Assembly: GCA_007125415.1 (NCBI GenBank)
Contig: SLDH01000230.1
Location: 1 to 22,845, forward strand
DNA: 22,845 nt
Direction of reading: 5' to 3'
From: Roseovarius sp.
GTDB taxonomy: Bacteria > Pseudomonadota > Alphaproteobacteria > Rhodobacterales > Rhodobacteraceae
The notes under the pieces are model-generated. The model searched no databases. It saw only the letters and a list, made by a program, of their open reading frames with translations, and was not told the origin of the DNA. Position numbers and translations under genes: made by a program. Shown piece after piece: positions 1 to 7,025 of this stretch (positions are counted from its first letter, which is position 1; every line of letters begins with the position of its first letter).

Positions 1-1
1 A

Positions 2-142
2 GAGTTGCTTTTCGGCAAGCTCGCCAAGGGCGGCGTCGTGAAGGTCGGGGTCAAGGATGGCAAGATCGACCTTGAGATCAACGGCCCGGATCAACCGCGC
101 CTTTCGGGCAAGAAGAAGCCGCCGTTGCTCACCGCGGAGTGA
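2..142 (+). CDS. clpA: ClpA, ATP-dependent Clp protease ATP-binding subunit (C-terminal fragment)
   Basis: Only the last 46 residues are present; the gene begins outside the window. The reading frame starts at base 2 with ELLFGKLAKGGVVKVGV and ends with KKPPLLTAE and a TGA stop. This glycine- and lysine-rich tail is the usual end of the ClpA D2 small domain in Rhodobacteraceae, where the LLFGKL...GG segment follows the last helices of the AAA+ module. ClpA is the cytoplasmic hexameric unfoldase that feeds substrates to ClpP. A GC-rich hairpin 42 bases after the stop probably ends the transcript. The call rests on a short tail recognised by eye; the frame and stop are certain. Confidence 0.75.
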   Translation, partial: ELLFGKLAKGGVVKVGVKDGKIDLEINGPDQPRLSGKKKPPLLTAE

Positions 143-183
143 TGCGCCTCACGGGCGCTGATCAGCTTTCCGACCAATGCACA

Positions 184-204
184 GGCGGCCCATCCCGGGC
201 CGCC
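184..204 (+). terminator. Hairpin after clpA, probable terminator
   Basis: GGCGGCCC and GGGCCGCC form a perfect 8-bp stem around the loop ATCCC, 42 bases downstream of the clpA stop. It is followed by TGAACCTTGATCG, which has no clear T-run, so it may need Rho or act weakly. Its position directly after a complete gene and before the next promoter region supports a terminator role. The rest of 143-362 shows no gene. Confidence 0.6.
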
Positions 205-362
205 TGAACCTTGATCGTAGCCCGTTACGCCACATGGCATTCTTCCCCGCCCGGGCACGGGCAGAGGTGACCCCGATCAGACGCGGCGGGCTTCCCGGAG
301 CAGTGCTTGCCTTTCCCTGCGCCGCGTGGTGGTAGTCTCGGAAGATAGTGAGGAGGCACAGC

Positions 363-1604
363 ATGTCGAAACCCTTGAAAATCGTCGTGATCGGTGCCGG
401 AATCGTTGGTCTGAGCTCGGCGATATGGCTGCGGCGCGCCGGTCATGAGGTGACACTTGTCGACAAGGATCATCCCGGCGCGGGCGCCTCTTTCGGCAAT
501 GCCGGCCTGCTGGCGCAATGGGGTGTTACCCCCATCAACACACCCGGGCTTGCGCGGAACGGGCTGAAATATCTTCTGGACCCGAATGCGCCTCTCTTCA
601 TGCAATGGTCGCATCTGCCGCGTCTTGTGCCCTGGCTTCTGAAACTGCTCTCCAACGCGACCGACAAGGGCGTGGCGCATATGTCGGGCGCGCTGCACAC
701 ATTGCTGCATGACAGCCTCGCGCAGCATCAGTCGCTGACCCGTGGCACTCCGGCGGCCAGTTTCGTGGCCCCCAGCGATTTCCTTTTCGTTTACGAAAAC
801 CGCGCCGGATTCGAGGCCGAGAATTATGGCTGGGACAAGCGGCAGGAATTCGGCCATGAACTGGAGGTGATCGAAGGACCCGCCATCCGCGAGATCGAGC
901 CGATGCTGAGCCCCGATGTCGGCTGCCTTGCCCGCACCCGCGGGCATGGCCATATCCTCAATCCCGGAGCCTATATGCAGGCGCTTGCGGATGTGCTTGT
1001 CGCCGAAGGCGGACGCTATCTTCAGGCCGAGGTGACCGATTTCACCATGACAGGCGGACGCATCACCCGGGTTGAAACCCTGGGCGGCCCCTTGCCCTGT
1101 GATCACGCGGTGCTGGCCGCGGGGATCTGGTCCAAACCTCTGATGGCCAAGCTCGGCCTCAAGGTGCCACTGGAAGTGGAGCGCGGGCATCACCTGCATC
1201 TGCCCGATCCCGCGCAACTGCCCAACACACCGATGATGATCACGCGTGGCAAATTCGTGGCCACCCCGATGGGTCACGGGCTTCGCTGCGCGGGCACGGT
1301 GGAACTGGGGGGGCTTGACCCCACGCCGTCAAAGGCACCCCTCGCCCTGATCCGCAAGGGCATGAAGTGGGCCTTTCCAGAGCTTGACATCGAAGGGGCC
1401 GAAGAATGGGTGGGCTTTCGGCCCTCCACCCCGGACAGCCTGCCGCTTGTGGGCGAGGTCGGGCGCAGCGGTGTCTTTGCCGCCTTCGGGCATCAGCATG
1501 TGGGCCTTACCGGTGGCCCGAAGACCGGGCGATGGGTGGCGGAGATGATCAGCGGCCGCAGGCCGAATGAAGACCTTTCGGCCTTCGACGCCAATCGCTT
1601 CTGA
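363..1604 (+). CDS. FAD-dependent D-amino-acid dehydrogenase-like oxidoreductase (DadA/DAO family)
   Basis: A 413-residue protein of the DAO family (glycine/D-amino-acid oxidases). The N-terminus IVVIGAGIVGLSSAIWLRRA is a classical Rossmann FAD-binding fold with GxGxxG, followed by an acidic strand end (TLVDKD) and the GASFGNAG segment typical of DadA. Near the C-terminus, GFRPSTPDSLPLVGEV and the FGHQHVGLTGGPKTGR stretch complete the FAD and substrate cap pattern. The family oxidatively deaminates D-amino acids or N-methylated amino acids and passes electrons to the quinone pool or oxygen. The start is ATG 363 because AGGAGG lies at 351-356; an in-frame GTG at 348 would sit upstream of that ribosome site. 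The gene converges on a Rieske oxygenase gene only 29 bases away. The exact substrate cannot be read from the sequence. Confidence 0.85.
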   Translation: MSKPLKIVVIGAGIVGLSSAIWLRRAGHEVTLVDKDHPGAGASFGNAGLLAQWGVTPINTPGLARNGLKYLLDPNAPLFMQWSHLPRLVPWLLKLLSNATDKGVAHMSGALHTLLHDSLAQHQSLTRGTPAASFVAPSDFLFVYENRAGFEAENYGWDKRQEFGHELEVIEGPAIREIEPMLSPDVGCLARTRGHGHILNPGAYMQALADVLVAEGGRYLQAEVTDFTMTGGRITRVETLGGPLPCDHAVLAAGIWSKPLMAKLGLKVPLEVERGHHLHLPDPAQLPNTPMMITRGKFVATPMGHGLRCAGTVELGGLDPTPSKAPLALIRKGMKWAFPELDIEGAEEWVGFRPSTPDSLPLVGEVGRSGVFAAFGHQHVGLTGGPKTGRWVAEMISGRRPNEDLSAFDANRF

Positions 1605-1633
1605 AAGCCCGACCCGCCGCGCGCGTTTCTGGC

Positions 1634-2842
1634 TCAGGCTGTCGCGGCCTGCGCTAACAGCTCCGCGTTGCGCCGCGCCAGCGCGCCTTCGGGCGGCTCA
1701 TCTTCGGCAAGGACCGGGAAATGCCTCCGCAGGATGTCGTGATATGTCTTCACACCATATTCCAGATCACTCAGGATAACGCCGTCATATCCACTCGAAA
1801 ACGCCGCTTCCCAGGTCCATTTTATGAGTTGCACATCTTCCTCGCTGGTGATCCGGTCGATCCGTCCACTGAGATAGCGTGCAAGCCGCATGCGCCGGTC
1901 CTCTTCCGGGTATCGGTAGGTTGCACTGCGTTGGATGGTGCGGCCATTCGCCAGCGGATATTCCTGATAGAAGATCACACTGTCGGGATAAAGCCCGAAG
2001 ACGAAGTTCGGGAAAACGCCATAATAGAGCCACGCCGTCTTGTGCTCATCATCCAGCCGCGCAGGCGGCTCAAGCACCGATTTGTAGGCCCGTACGGACC
2101 AGAGCCGCCCATTGCCCTCACGAAAGCTGGCGAAGGAGCGGGAGGTTCCGTTATGAAAAGGCTCATCGAAATAATTCGGACCATAGAGGTCCTGCAGGCC
2201 GGGATGGGCCATGGGCACATGGTAGCCTTCATTGTCCACATCGCGGACACATTTCCAGTTTGCCGCAATCTCTTCGGCAAAAAACCCTTCGCCGGAAGGC
2301 TGCAGGCTCTCGAGCGCGTATTGCGCCACTTCGTCGTCGAACCGCGCCATCACCTCGCGCATGGACGGCTGAGGGCCGGGTTGGAAACGCACGAAAACAA
2401 AGCCCTGCCAGATATCCATCTCGATCGGTTTGAGCCCCATTTCCACCGGGTCGAAACGCGGCAGGCTGTCCGGCTTGGCCACACCACGCAGGGTGCCGTC
2501 AAGATTGTAGGCCCATCCGTGGAACGGGCAGATGATCGCGGACTTGCACGTACCGCTTTGCTCGGCCATCACGCGAGAGCCACGATGCCGGCAGAGATTG
2601 TGAAAAGCGCGGATCACGCCATCATGCCCACGAATGACCAGCGCGCGCTCTCCCACCATATCAAGCGTGATGAAATCACCCGCGCCGGGAACATCCGAGG
2701 CATGACACACCACCTGCCAATGTCGTCTGAAAAGCTGCTCCTTTTCAAGCTCCAGCATCTCGGGACTGAAAAAACTCCAGGCCGGAAGGCCCTTGCGATC
2801 CCAGCTTTCAGGCGTGGTGTTGGCGTCAGGGGCGACTAGCAT
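1634..2842 (-). CDS. Rieske non-heme iron oxygenase, alpha subunit (quaternary-ammonium demethylase type)
   Basis: A 402-residue oxygenase component. The N-terminal Rieske domain shows C84-R-H86 and C105-PF-H108, ligands of a [2Fe-2S] cluster. The catalytic domain shows N-E-G-Y-H208-x4-H213, two histidines of the mononuclear iron facial triad. The residue three before the first histidine, normally the electron-bridging Asp, is Glu here, as known for carnitine monooxygenase CntA. The C-terminal run EDVQLIKWTW...GVILSDLEYGVKTYHDIL also resembles the CntA/GbcA-type group, which removes N-methyl groups as formaldehyde. The ATG at 2842 was chosen over an upstream extension because the longer form would read through the palindromic region and lacks family-like sequence. 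No reductase gene is adjacent; the ferredoxin gene just upstream could supply electrons. Substrate is inferred only to class level. Confidence 0.82.
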   Translation of the reverse strand: MLVAPDANTTPESWDRKGLPAWSFFSPEMLELEKEQLFRRHWQVVCHASDVPGAGDFITLDMVGERALVIRGHDGVIRAFHNLCRHRGSRVMAEQSGTCKSAIICPFHGWAYNLDGTLRGVAKPDSLPRFDPVEMGLKPIEMDIWQGFVFVRFQPGPQPSMREVMARFDDEVAQYALESLQPSGEGFFAEEIAANWKCVRDVDNEGYHVPMAHPGLQDLYGPNYFDEPFHNGTSRSFASFREGNGRLWSVRAYKSVLEPPARLDDEHKTAWLYYGVFPNFVFGLYPDSVIFYQEYPLANGRTIQRSATYRYPEEDRRMRLARYLSGRIDRITSEEDVQLIKWTWEAAFSSGYDGVILSDLEYGVKTYHDILRRHFPVLAEDEPPEGALARRNAELLAQAATA

Positions 2843-2888
2843 AGCGGGTTTCTTTGTGCTGTTGACGATGGCGCTAACGTATAGGTAA

Positions 2889-2919
2889 TTGAGCAAGTGC
2901 TCAAGTGACGAGTCGTCAC
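2889..2919 (-). promoter_or_regulatory. Two abutting perfect palindromes before the Rieske gene (candidate operator)
   Basis: TTGAGCA-AG-TGCTCAA (2889-2904) is followed without a gap by GTGACGA-G-TCGTCAC (2905-2919); both have perfect 7-bp arms. They lie between the ferredoxin stop (2922) and the Rieske start (2842). Read on the minus strand, the first gives TTGAGC, a possible -35 box, with TATACG about 15 bases further on as a weak -10. The arrangement suits an operator for a dimeric regulator. The TTGAGCA repeat could also fold as a small RNA hairpin after the ferredoxin gene. Confidence 0.5.
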
Positions 2920-2921
2920 AG

Positions 2922-3227
2922 TCAGGTCGCTTTACGCTCCGCCTCAAGCAGGCGCATCAGCGCCGCACGAGTCGCATCGGTCAGGATGATGGCATCTGGC
3001 GTGCAGACCTCGGCACAAAGGCCGCAGCCCGAGCAGAGCGAGGATGATAGCAAGAGCGGGAAGCGATTGCGATCCAGGAGGATGATCCCGCTCGGACAGA
3101 CATCCATGCAATCCCCGCAGCCGGTGCACGTATCCTCCAGCAATACTTCGTTCAGAGCACCGGGCGGGCGTTTGAGACGGCGATCGATGATCTCGACACC
3201 AACTCCGGATGTGGTCGTGAACGTCAT
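2922..3227 (-). CDS. Small 2[4Fe-4S] ferredoxin-type protein
   Basis: A 101-residue protein with two bacterial ferredoxin motifs: CTGCGDCMDVCP and, about 30 residues later, CSGCGLCAEVCTP. Each supplies CxxCxxCxxxC for a [4Fe-4S] cluster. The N-terminal 30 residues (FTTTSGVGVEIIDRRL) and the short C-terminal helix are not a known catalytic domain, so this is probably a cytoplasmic electron carrier. The ATG at 3227 is preceded by GGGAGG at a suitable distance; a TTG six bases upstream is less likely. It lies 85 bases downstream of fdhF and 79 bases upstream of the Rieske gene on the same strand, so it could accept electrons from formate oxidation or donate to the oxygenase. Which partner it serves is inference. 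Confidence 0.85.
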   Translation of the reverse strand: MTFTTTSGVGVEIIDRRLKRPPGALNEVLLEDTCTGCGDCMDVCPSGIILLDRNRFPLLLSSSLCSGCGLCAEVCTPDAIILTDATRAALMRLLEAERKAT

Positions 3228-3272
3228 GCCCAAGGCCCTCCCAAGCCTCTCACTAAGAGCGTTCTAAATGTG

Positions 3273-3303
3273 CCCGCTCCGCCGCCAGAGCATGCGGTGC
3301 GGG
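3273..3303 (-). terminator. Imperfect hairpin between fdhF and the ferredoxin gene
   Basis: On the plus strand, CCCGC-T-CCGC (3273-3282) pairs with GCGG-T-GCGGG (3294-3303), a ten-position stem with one mismatch and an 11-base loop. It starts 9 bases after the fdhF stop in the direction of transcription. No T-run follows, so it may be a weak terminator, an RNA processing site or an mRNA-stabilising 3' end that separates fdhF from the ferredoxin message. Confidence 0.35.
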
Positions 3304-3312
3304 GTTGACGGC

Positions 3313-6078
3313 CTATTCAGCCGCGATGCTTGTCGTCTGCACCACCTCGACCTTCACCGCCGAGAACTTGAACTCCGGGATCTTGCCATAGGGGTCCACC
3401 GCCGGGTTGGTCAGGATATTCGCGGCCGCCTCCACATAGGCGAAAGGCAGGAACACCATGTCAGGCGATACAGCCCGGTCCGCACGCACCATGATCTCGA
3501 TGCTGCCCCGCTTGGTGGTCAACCGCACCATGCCGCCGGGTTCAACCCCCATCTGGCGCATCGTTCCGGGATGCATGGAGCAGTTCGCCTCGGGCTCCAC
3601 CGCATCAAGGACCGAGGCGCGGCGCGTCATCGAGCCTGTATGCCAGTGCTCGAGCTGACGGCCCGTTGTCAGGATCATCGGATATTCCTCATCCGGCACG
3701 TCATCGGGCGCGATGATCGAGGCCGGCGTGAACCGCGCGCGCCCGTCAGGCCGCGGGAAGCCATCGCCGAACACCACCGCCTGACCCGGATCCTCGGGGC
3801 TGAGGCTGGGATAGGTCACCGCCGTTTCCTCCAGCCGCTCCCAGGTGATGTTGTCGAGGCTGCGCATGTTGATCGCCATCTCGGCGAAGACCTCCCGGGG
3901 ATGCGTATAGCTCCATGGCAGGCCGCAACGCCTGGCCAGTTCCACCTCTATCCACCAATCTTCCCGCGCCTCACCCGGCGGTGGAACGGCCGGACGCACC
4001 ATCTGCACCTGCCGGTTGGTGTTCGAGACGGTCCCGGATTTCTCGTAAAGCGAGGAGGCGGGCAGAATCACATCGGCATAATTCGCCGTTTCGGTAATGA
4101 AGATGTCCTGCACCACGAGCATGTCGAGCTTGGCAAGCGCGTCGCGCGCATGGTCCACATCCGGGTCCGACATGGCAGGGTTCTCGCCCAGAATATACAT
4201 GGCCTTGATGTCACCGGCATGAACGGCATCCATGATCTCGGTCACCGTCAGGCCCTTCTCGGCCGAGAAATCCTCCGAGCCCCAGACCGAAGTGAAGGCC
4301 TTGCGGGTCTCTGCATCCGTCACGGTCTGATAATCGGGCAGGAACATCGGAATAAGCCCCGCATCCGAGGCACCCTGCACATTGTTCTGGCCACGCAAGG
4401 GGTGCAACCCGGTTCCCGGCCGGCCAACCTGGCCGCACATGAGCGCGAGGCTGATCAGGCAACGCGAATTGTCGGTGCCGTGGATATGCTGGCTCACGCC
4501 CATGCCCCAGAAGATCATCGCCGACTTCGCACCCGCGAACTCCCGTGCCACGGCGCGCAGGGTCTCGGCGGGGATGCCGCAGATATCTTCCATTTTTTCG
4601 GGGGCAAAATCAGCCAGATGCGCCTTCTGGGCCTCCCAGTTTTCGGTATATGCTTCGACATATTGCTGGTCATACAGCTCTTCTTCCACGATCGTGTGCA
4701 TGATCGCGTTGAGCATGGAGACATCCGCGCCGGGGCGGAATTGCAGCATATGGGTAGCAAAACGGCGCAGCCCGACGCCCCGAGGATCCATCACGATGAG
4801 CTTGCCGCCCCGCTTGGTGAACTGCTTGAAATAGGTGGCGGCCACGGGATGGTTCTCGACCGGGTTGGCCCCGATGATGATGGCCACATCCGCGTTCTCG
4901 ATCTCGTTGAACGTTGCCGTGACAGCGCCGGAGCCCACGTTTTCGATCAGCGCTGCCACAGAGGAGGCATGACAAAGCCGTGTGCAGTGATCCACATTGT
5001 TGTGGCCAAAGCCTTCGCGGATGAATTTCTGGAAGAGATATGCCTCTTCATTGGTGCATTTGGCCGAGCCGAACCCGGCCACCTCGCGCCCGCGCCCCTT
5101 GAGCCCGTCCGCGGCTGCGTCGAGCGCCTCGTCCCAGCTGGCTTCGCGGAAGAACTCCTGCCAGTTTTCAGGGTCCACATTGAGCCCCTTGGGCGGCGCA
5201 TCCTCGCGGCGGATCAGCGGTCTGGTCAGACGGTGCGGGTGATGGATATAGTCGAACCCGAAGCGCCCCTTGACACAGAGCCGCCCCTCATTGGCCGGGC
5301 CGTTGATGCCTTCGACATATTTGATCCTGTTGTCCTTGACCTTGAGGCTCACCTGACAACCCACACCGCAGAAGGGGCAGACGCTCTTGACCTCCTTGTC
5401 ATAATCGCGGCTGTCGCCCACCTGCGCGTCGTCAAGCACGGTGGCGGGCATGAGCGCGCCCGTGGGGCAGGCCTGCACGCATTCGCCGCAAGCCACACAG
5501 GTGCTCTCGCCCATCGGATCGGCCAGATCGAAGACCGGGTAAGCATCATGGCCACGCCCGGCCATGCCGATCACGTCATTGACCTGAACCTCGCGGCAGG
5601 CGCGCACGCAAAGCCCGCACTGAATGCAGGCATCAAGGTTGACGCGCATCGCCACATGGCTGTCATCCAGCAGTGGAATGCGCTCTTTCTCAAGCTTGGG
5701 AAAGCGGCTTTCGCTCACACCGGCAAGCGCGGCCATGTCCCACAGATGGGCGGATTTATCGCGCGCGACCTCCTGCTCGGGCTGATCGGCGACCAGCATT
5801 TCCACCACCATCTTCCGCGCGCTTTTCGCACGGGCCGAATTGGTAGTCACCTTCATGCCGTCCTGCGCTTCGCGAATGCAGGAGGCCACAAGCGTACGCT
5901 CGCCCTCCACCTCGACCATGCAGGCCCGGCAATTGCCGTCAGGGCGATATCCCGGCGCCGGCTTGTGGCACAGATGCGGGATCACGAGGCCGCGGCCATT
6001 GGCCACTTCCCAGATCGTCAGGCCCTTCTCGGCCTCCACTTCCTGCCCATCAAGCGTGAATCGAATGGTCTCGGTCAT
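3313..6078 (-). CDS. fdhF: Molybdenum-dependent formate dehydrogenase catalytic subunit (FdhF type)
   Basis: A 921-residue enzyme oxidising formate to CO2 with a bis-MGD molybdenum cofactor. Domains in order: an N-terminal [2Fe-2S] fold with C37, C50, C53 and C67; a double [4Fe-4S] segment with CIQCGLCVRACR and CVACGECVQACP; a molybdopterin domain opening with VCPFCGVGC; the active site HCTRLCHASS, in which Cys369 is the Mo ligand (Sec in E. coli FdhF) followed by catalytic His370; and a C-terminal MGD-binding barrel (LTTGRQLEHWHTGSMTRR). The His-Cys cluster motif (HxxxCxxC) found after the [2Fe-2S] domain in NuoG-like subunits is missing; the stretch there reads MLVADQPEQEVARDK. GGGAG lies 8 bases before the ATG. 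No NAD-binding flavin subunits (FdsB/FdsG) are adjacent, so the electron acceptor is unclear; a ferredoxin gene follows. Cofactor genes sit 12 kb away. Confidence 0.92.
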   Translation of the reverse strand: MTETIRFTLDGQEVEAEKGLTIWEVANGRGLVIPHLCHKPAPGYRPDGNCRACMVEVEGERTLVASCIREAQDGMKVTTNSARAKSARKMVVEMLVADQPEQEVARDKSAHLWDMAALAGVSESRFPKLEKERIPLLDDSHVAMRVNLDACIQCGLCVRACREVQVNDVIGMAGRGHDAYPVFDLADPMGESTCVACGECVQACPTGALMPATVLDDAQVGDSRDYDKEVKSVCPFCGVGCQVSLKVKDNRIKYVEGINGPANEGRLCVKGRFGFDYIHHPHRLTRPLIRREDAPPKGLNVDPENWQEFFREASWDEALDAAADGLKGRGREVAGFGSAKCTNEEAYLFQKFIREGFGHNNVDHCTRLCHASSVAALIENVGSGAVTATFNEIENADVAIIIGANPVENHPVAATYFKQFTKRGGKLIVMDPRGVGLRRFATHMLQFRPGADVSMLNAIMHTIVEEELYDQQYVEAYTENWEAQKAHLADFAPEKMEDICGIPAETLRAVAREFAGAKSAMIFWGMGVSQHIHGTDNSRCLISLALMCGQVGRPGTGLHPLRGQNNVQGASDAGLIPMFLPDYQTVTDAETRKAFTSVWGSEDFSAEKGLTVTEIMDAVHAGDIKAMYILGENPAMSDPDVDHARDALAKLDMLVVQDIFITETANYADVILPASSLYEKSGTVSNTNRQVQMVRPAVPPPGEAREDWWIEVELARRCGLPWSYTHPREVFAEMAINMRSLDNITWERLEETAVTYPSLSPEDPGQAVVFGDGFPRPDGRARFTPASIIAPDDVPDEEYPMILTTGRQLEHWHTGSMTRRASVLDAVEPEANCSMHPGTMRQMGVEPGGMVRLTTKRGSIEIMVRADRAVSPDMVFLPFAYVEAAANILTNPAVDPYGKIPEFKFSAVKVEVVQTTSIAAE

Positions 6079-6101
6079 CAGAATTCTCCCGTATTGGAAG
6101 T

Positions 6102-6113
6102 ATTCTATAGAAT
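6102..6113 (-). promoter_or_regulatory. 12-bp palindrome at the fdhF promoter
   Basis: ATTCTATAGAAT is a perfect 12-bp palindrome 24-35 bases upstream of the fdhF ATG. On the minus strand it contains TAGAAT, a plausible -10, with CTGACC as a -35 at 17-bp spacing. A repressor bound here would cover the promoter. It stands out as AT-rich in a GC-rich region. Confidence 0.5.
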
Positions 6114-6319
6114 GCAGACCGCAAGGTCAGTCGGGCAAAGGCGACACACGCTCCGAATTTTGCGCCATATGCCTGGCCCGAGTTTCCGATCGTGAACATC
6201 ATTTCCCGGCTCACCATTGAGCACATGGCCTTTGCAATTCGCTTTTTCCGGCGCGGCGTCTTCCCCCTGCCGCGCTCTGGCGCTAGCCTGTGGCACAGAC
6301 AAGCATGGGGAATGCAAAC

Positions 6320-6970
6320 GTGTCAGAGATCATCCTTGTCCGACACGGACAGGCCAACAGCCACGCGACCGATGAAGCTAGCTATGACCGCCTGTCGGAT
6401 CTGGGCCGCCAGCAATCGCGCTGGCTGGGCGATTATCTGCGCAGCACCAATCCGCATTTCGACAGGGTGCTCACCGGATCGCTGAAACGGCAGGCCGATA
6501 CGGCGGTGGAGATGGGCTACAGCCTTGACCAGCAAGATCCGCGCTTTGACGAATTGCGCTATTTTCCCATGGCGCAGGCGCTGGAGGCCGAACATGCCAT
6601 TCCGATGCCCAGATCACCGCAGGCCTATGCCGCGCATCTGCCACAGCTTCTCGACCATTGGGAACGCGACGCCATCCGCGCCGCGCCCGAGCGCTTCTCG
6701 GCTTTCGAAACACGCATTTCAACCTCGCTGGAGGAGTTGTGCAACCTCCCCGGGCGCACGCTCGTCGTCACATCGGGCGGGGTGATCGGCATGATGCTGC
6801 GCCGCGCCCTCGGGCTGCGCAACGGCAGCACCGCCAAGGTCATGCTGCAGATCATGAATTCCTCGCTGCACCGGTTGGAATATGTCCACGGAAACCTGAT
6901 GCTGGGGGCTTTCAACGCCACACCCCATCTCGACCTTCCGGACCGGGCCCATGCCCGCACCCATGTCTGA
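6320..6970 (+). CDS. Histidine phosphatase family protein (phosphoglycerate mutase-like)
   Basis: A 216-residue protein of the histidine phosphatase (PGAM-like) superfamily. The N-terminus SEIILVRHGQAN carries the RHG motif with the phospho-acceptor His9. The C-terminal VVTSGGVIGMMLRRALGL segment replaces the usual second catalytic histidine region (normally SHGG); here the dipeptide reads TSGG, so the second histidine appears to be Ser, which might lower activity or narrow substrate range. The start is uncertain: GTG 6320 has GGGGAA 8 bases upstream and gives the family-typical MSEIILVRHG; ATG 6305 and GTG 6290 are in frame but lack a ribosome site. It may be cotranscribed with the saccharopine dehydrogenase gene 55 bases downstream. 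Substrate is unknown. Confidence 0.82.
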   Translation: MSEIILVRHGQANSHATDEASYDRLSDLGRQQSRWLGDYLRSTNPHFDRVLTGSLKRQADTAVEMGYSLDQQDPRFDELRYFPMAQALEAEHAIPMPRSPQAYAAHLPQLLDHWERDAIRAAPERFSAFETRISTSLEELCNLPGRTLVVTSGGVIGMMLRRALGLRNGSTAKVMLQIMNSSLHRLEYVHGNLMLGAFNATPHLDLPDRAHARTHV

Positions 6971-7025
6971 CAAGGGTTGAATGCCCCGCTCCGCCTGCCC
7001 GGCCTGCTGATCTGAGGAAAATTGC

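Noticed and set aside
241..300. Small inverted repeat GCCC-GGGCAC-GGGC upstream of the DadA-like gene
   Set aside because: Arms of 4 bp in GC-rich DNA are expected by chance and no promoter element lines up with them.
225..1277. 350-codon frame on the minus strand opposite the DadA-like gene
   Set aside because: Histidine- and glutamine-rich antisense translation with no recognisable fold; the plus-strand frame has a full FAD-binding signature and a ribosome site.
1721..2839. 372-codon plus-strand frame opposite the Rieske gene
   Set aside because: Antisense shadow; the minus-strand frame carries all Rieske and iron-binding residues.
3268..6195. 975-codon open frame on the plus strand opposite fdhF
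   Set aside because: It mirrors the minus-strand fdhF gene along its full length, has a His/Arg-rich translation with no domain pattern, and fdhF has clear cofactor motifs. Such long antisense frames are common opposite GC-rich genes.
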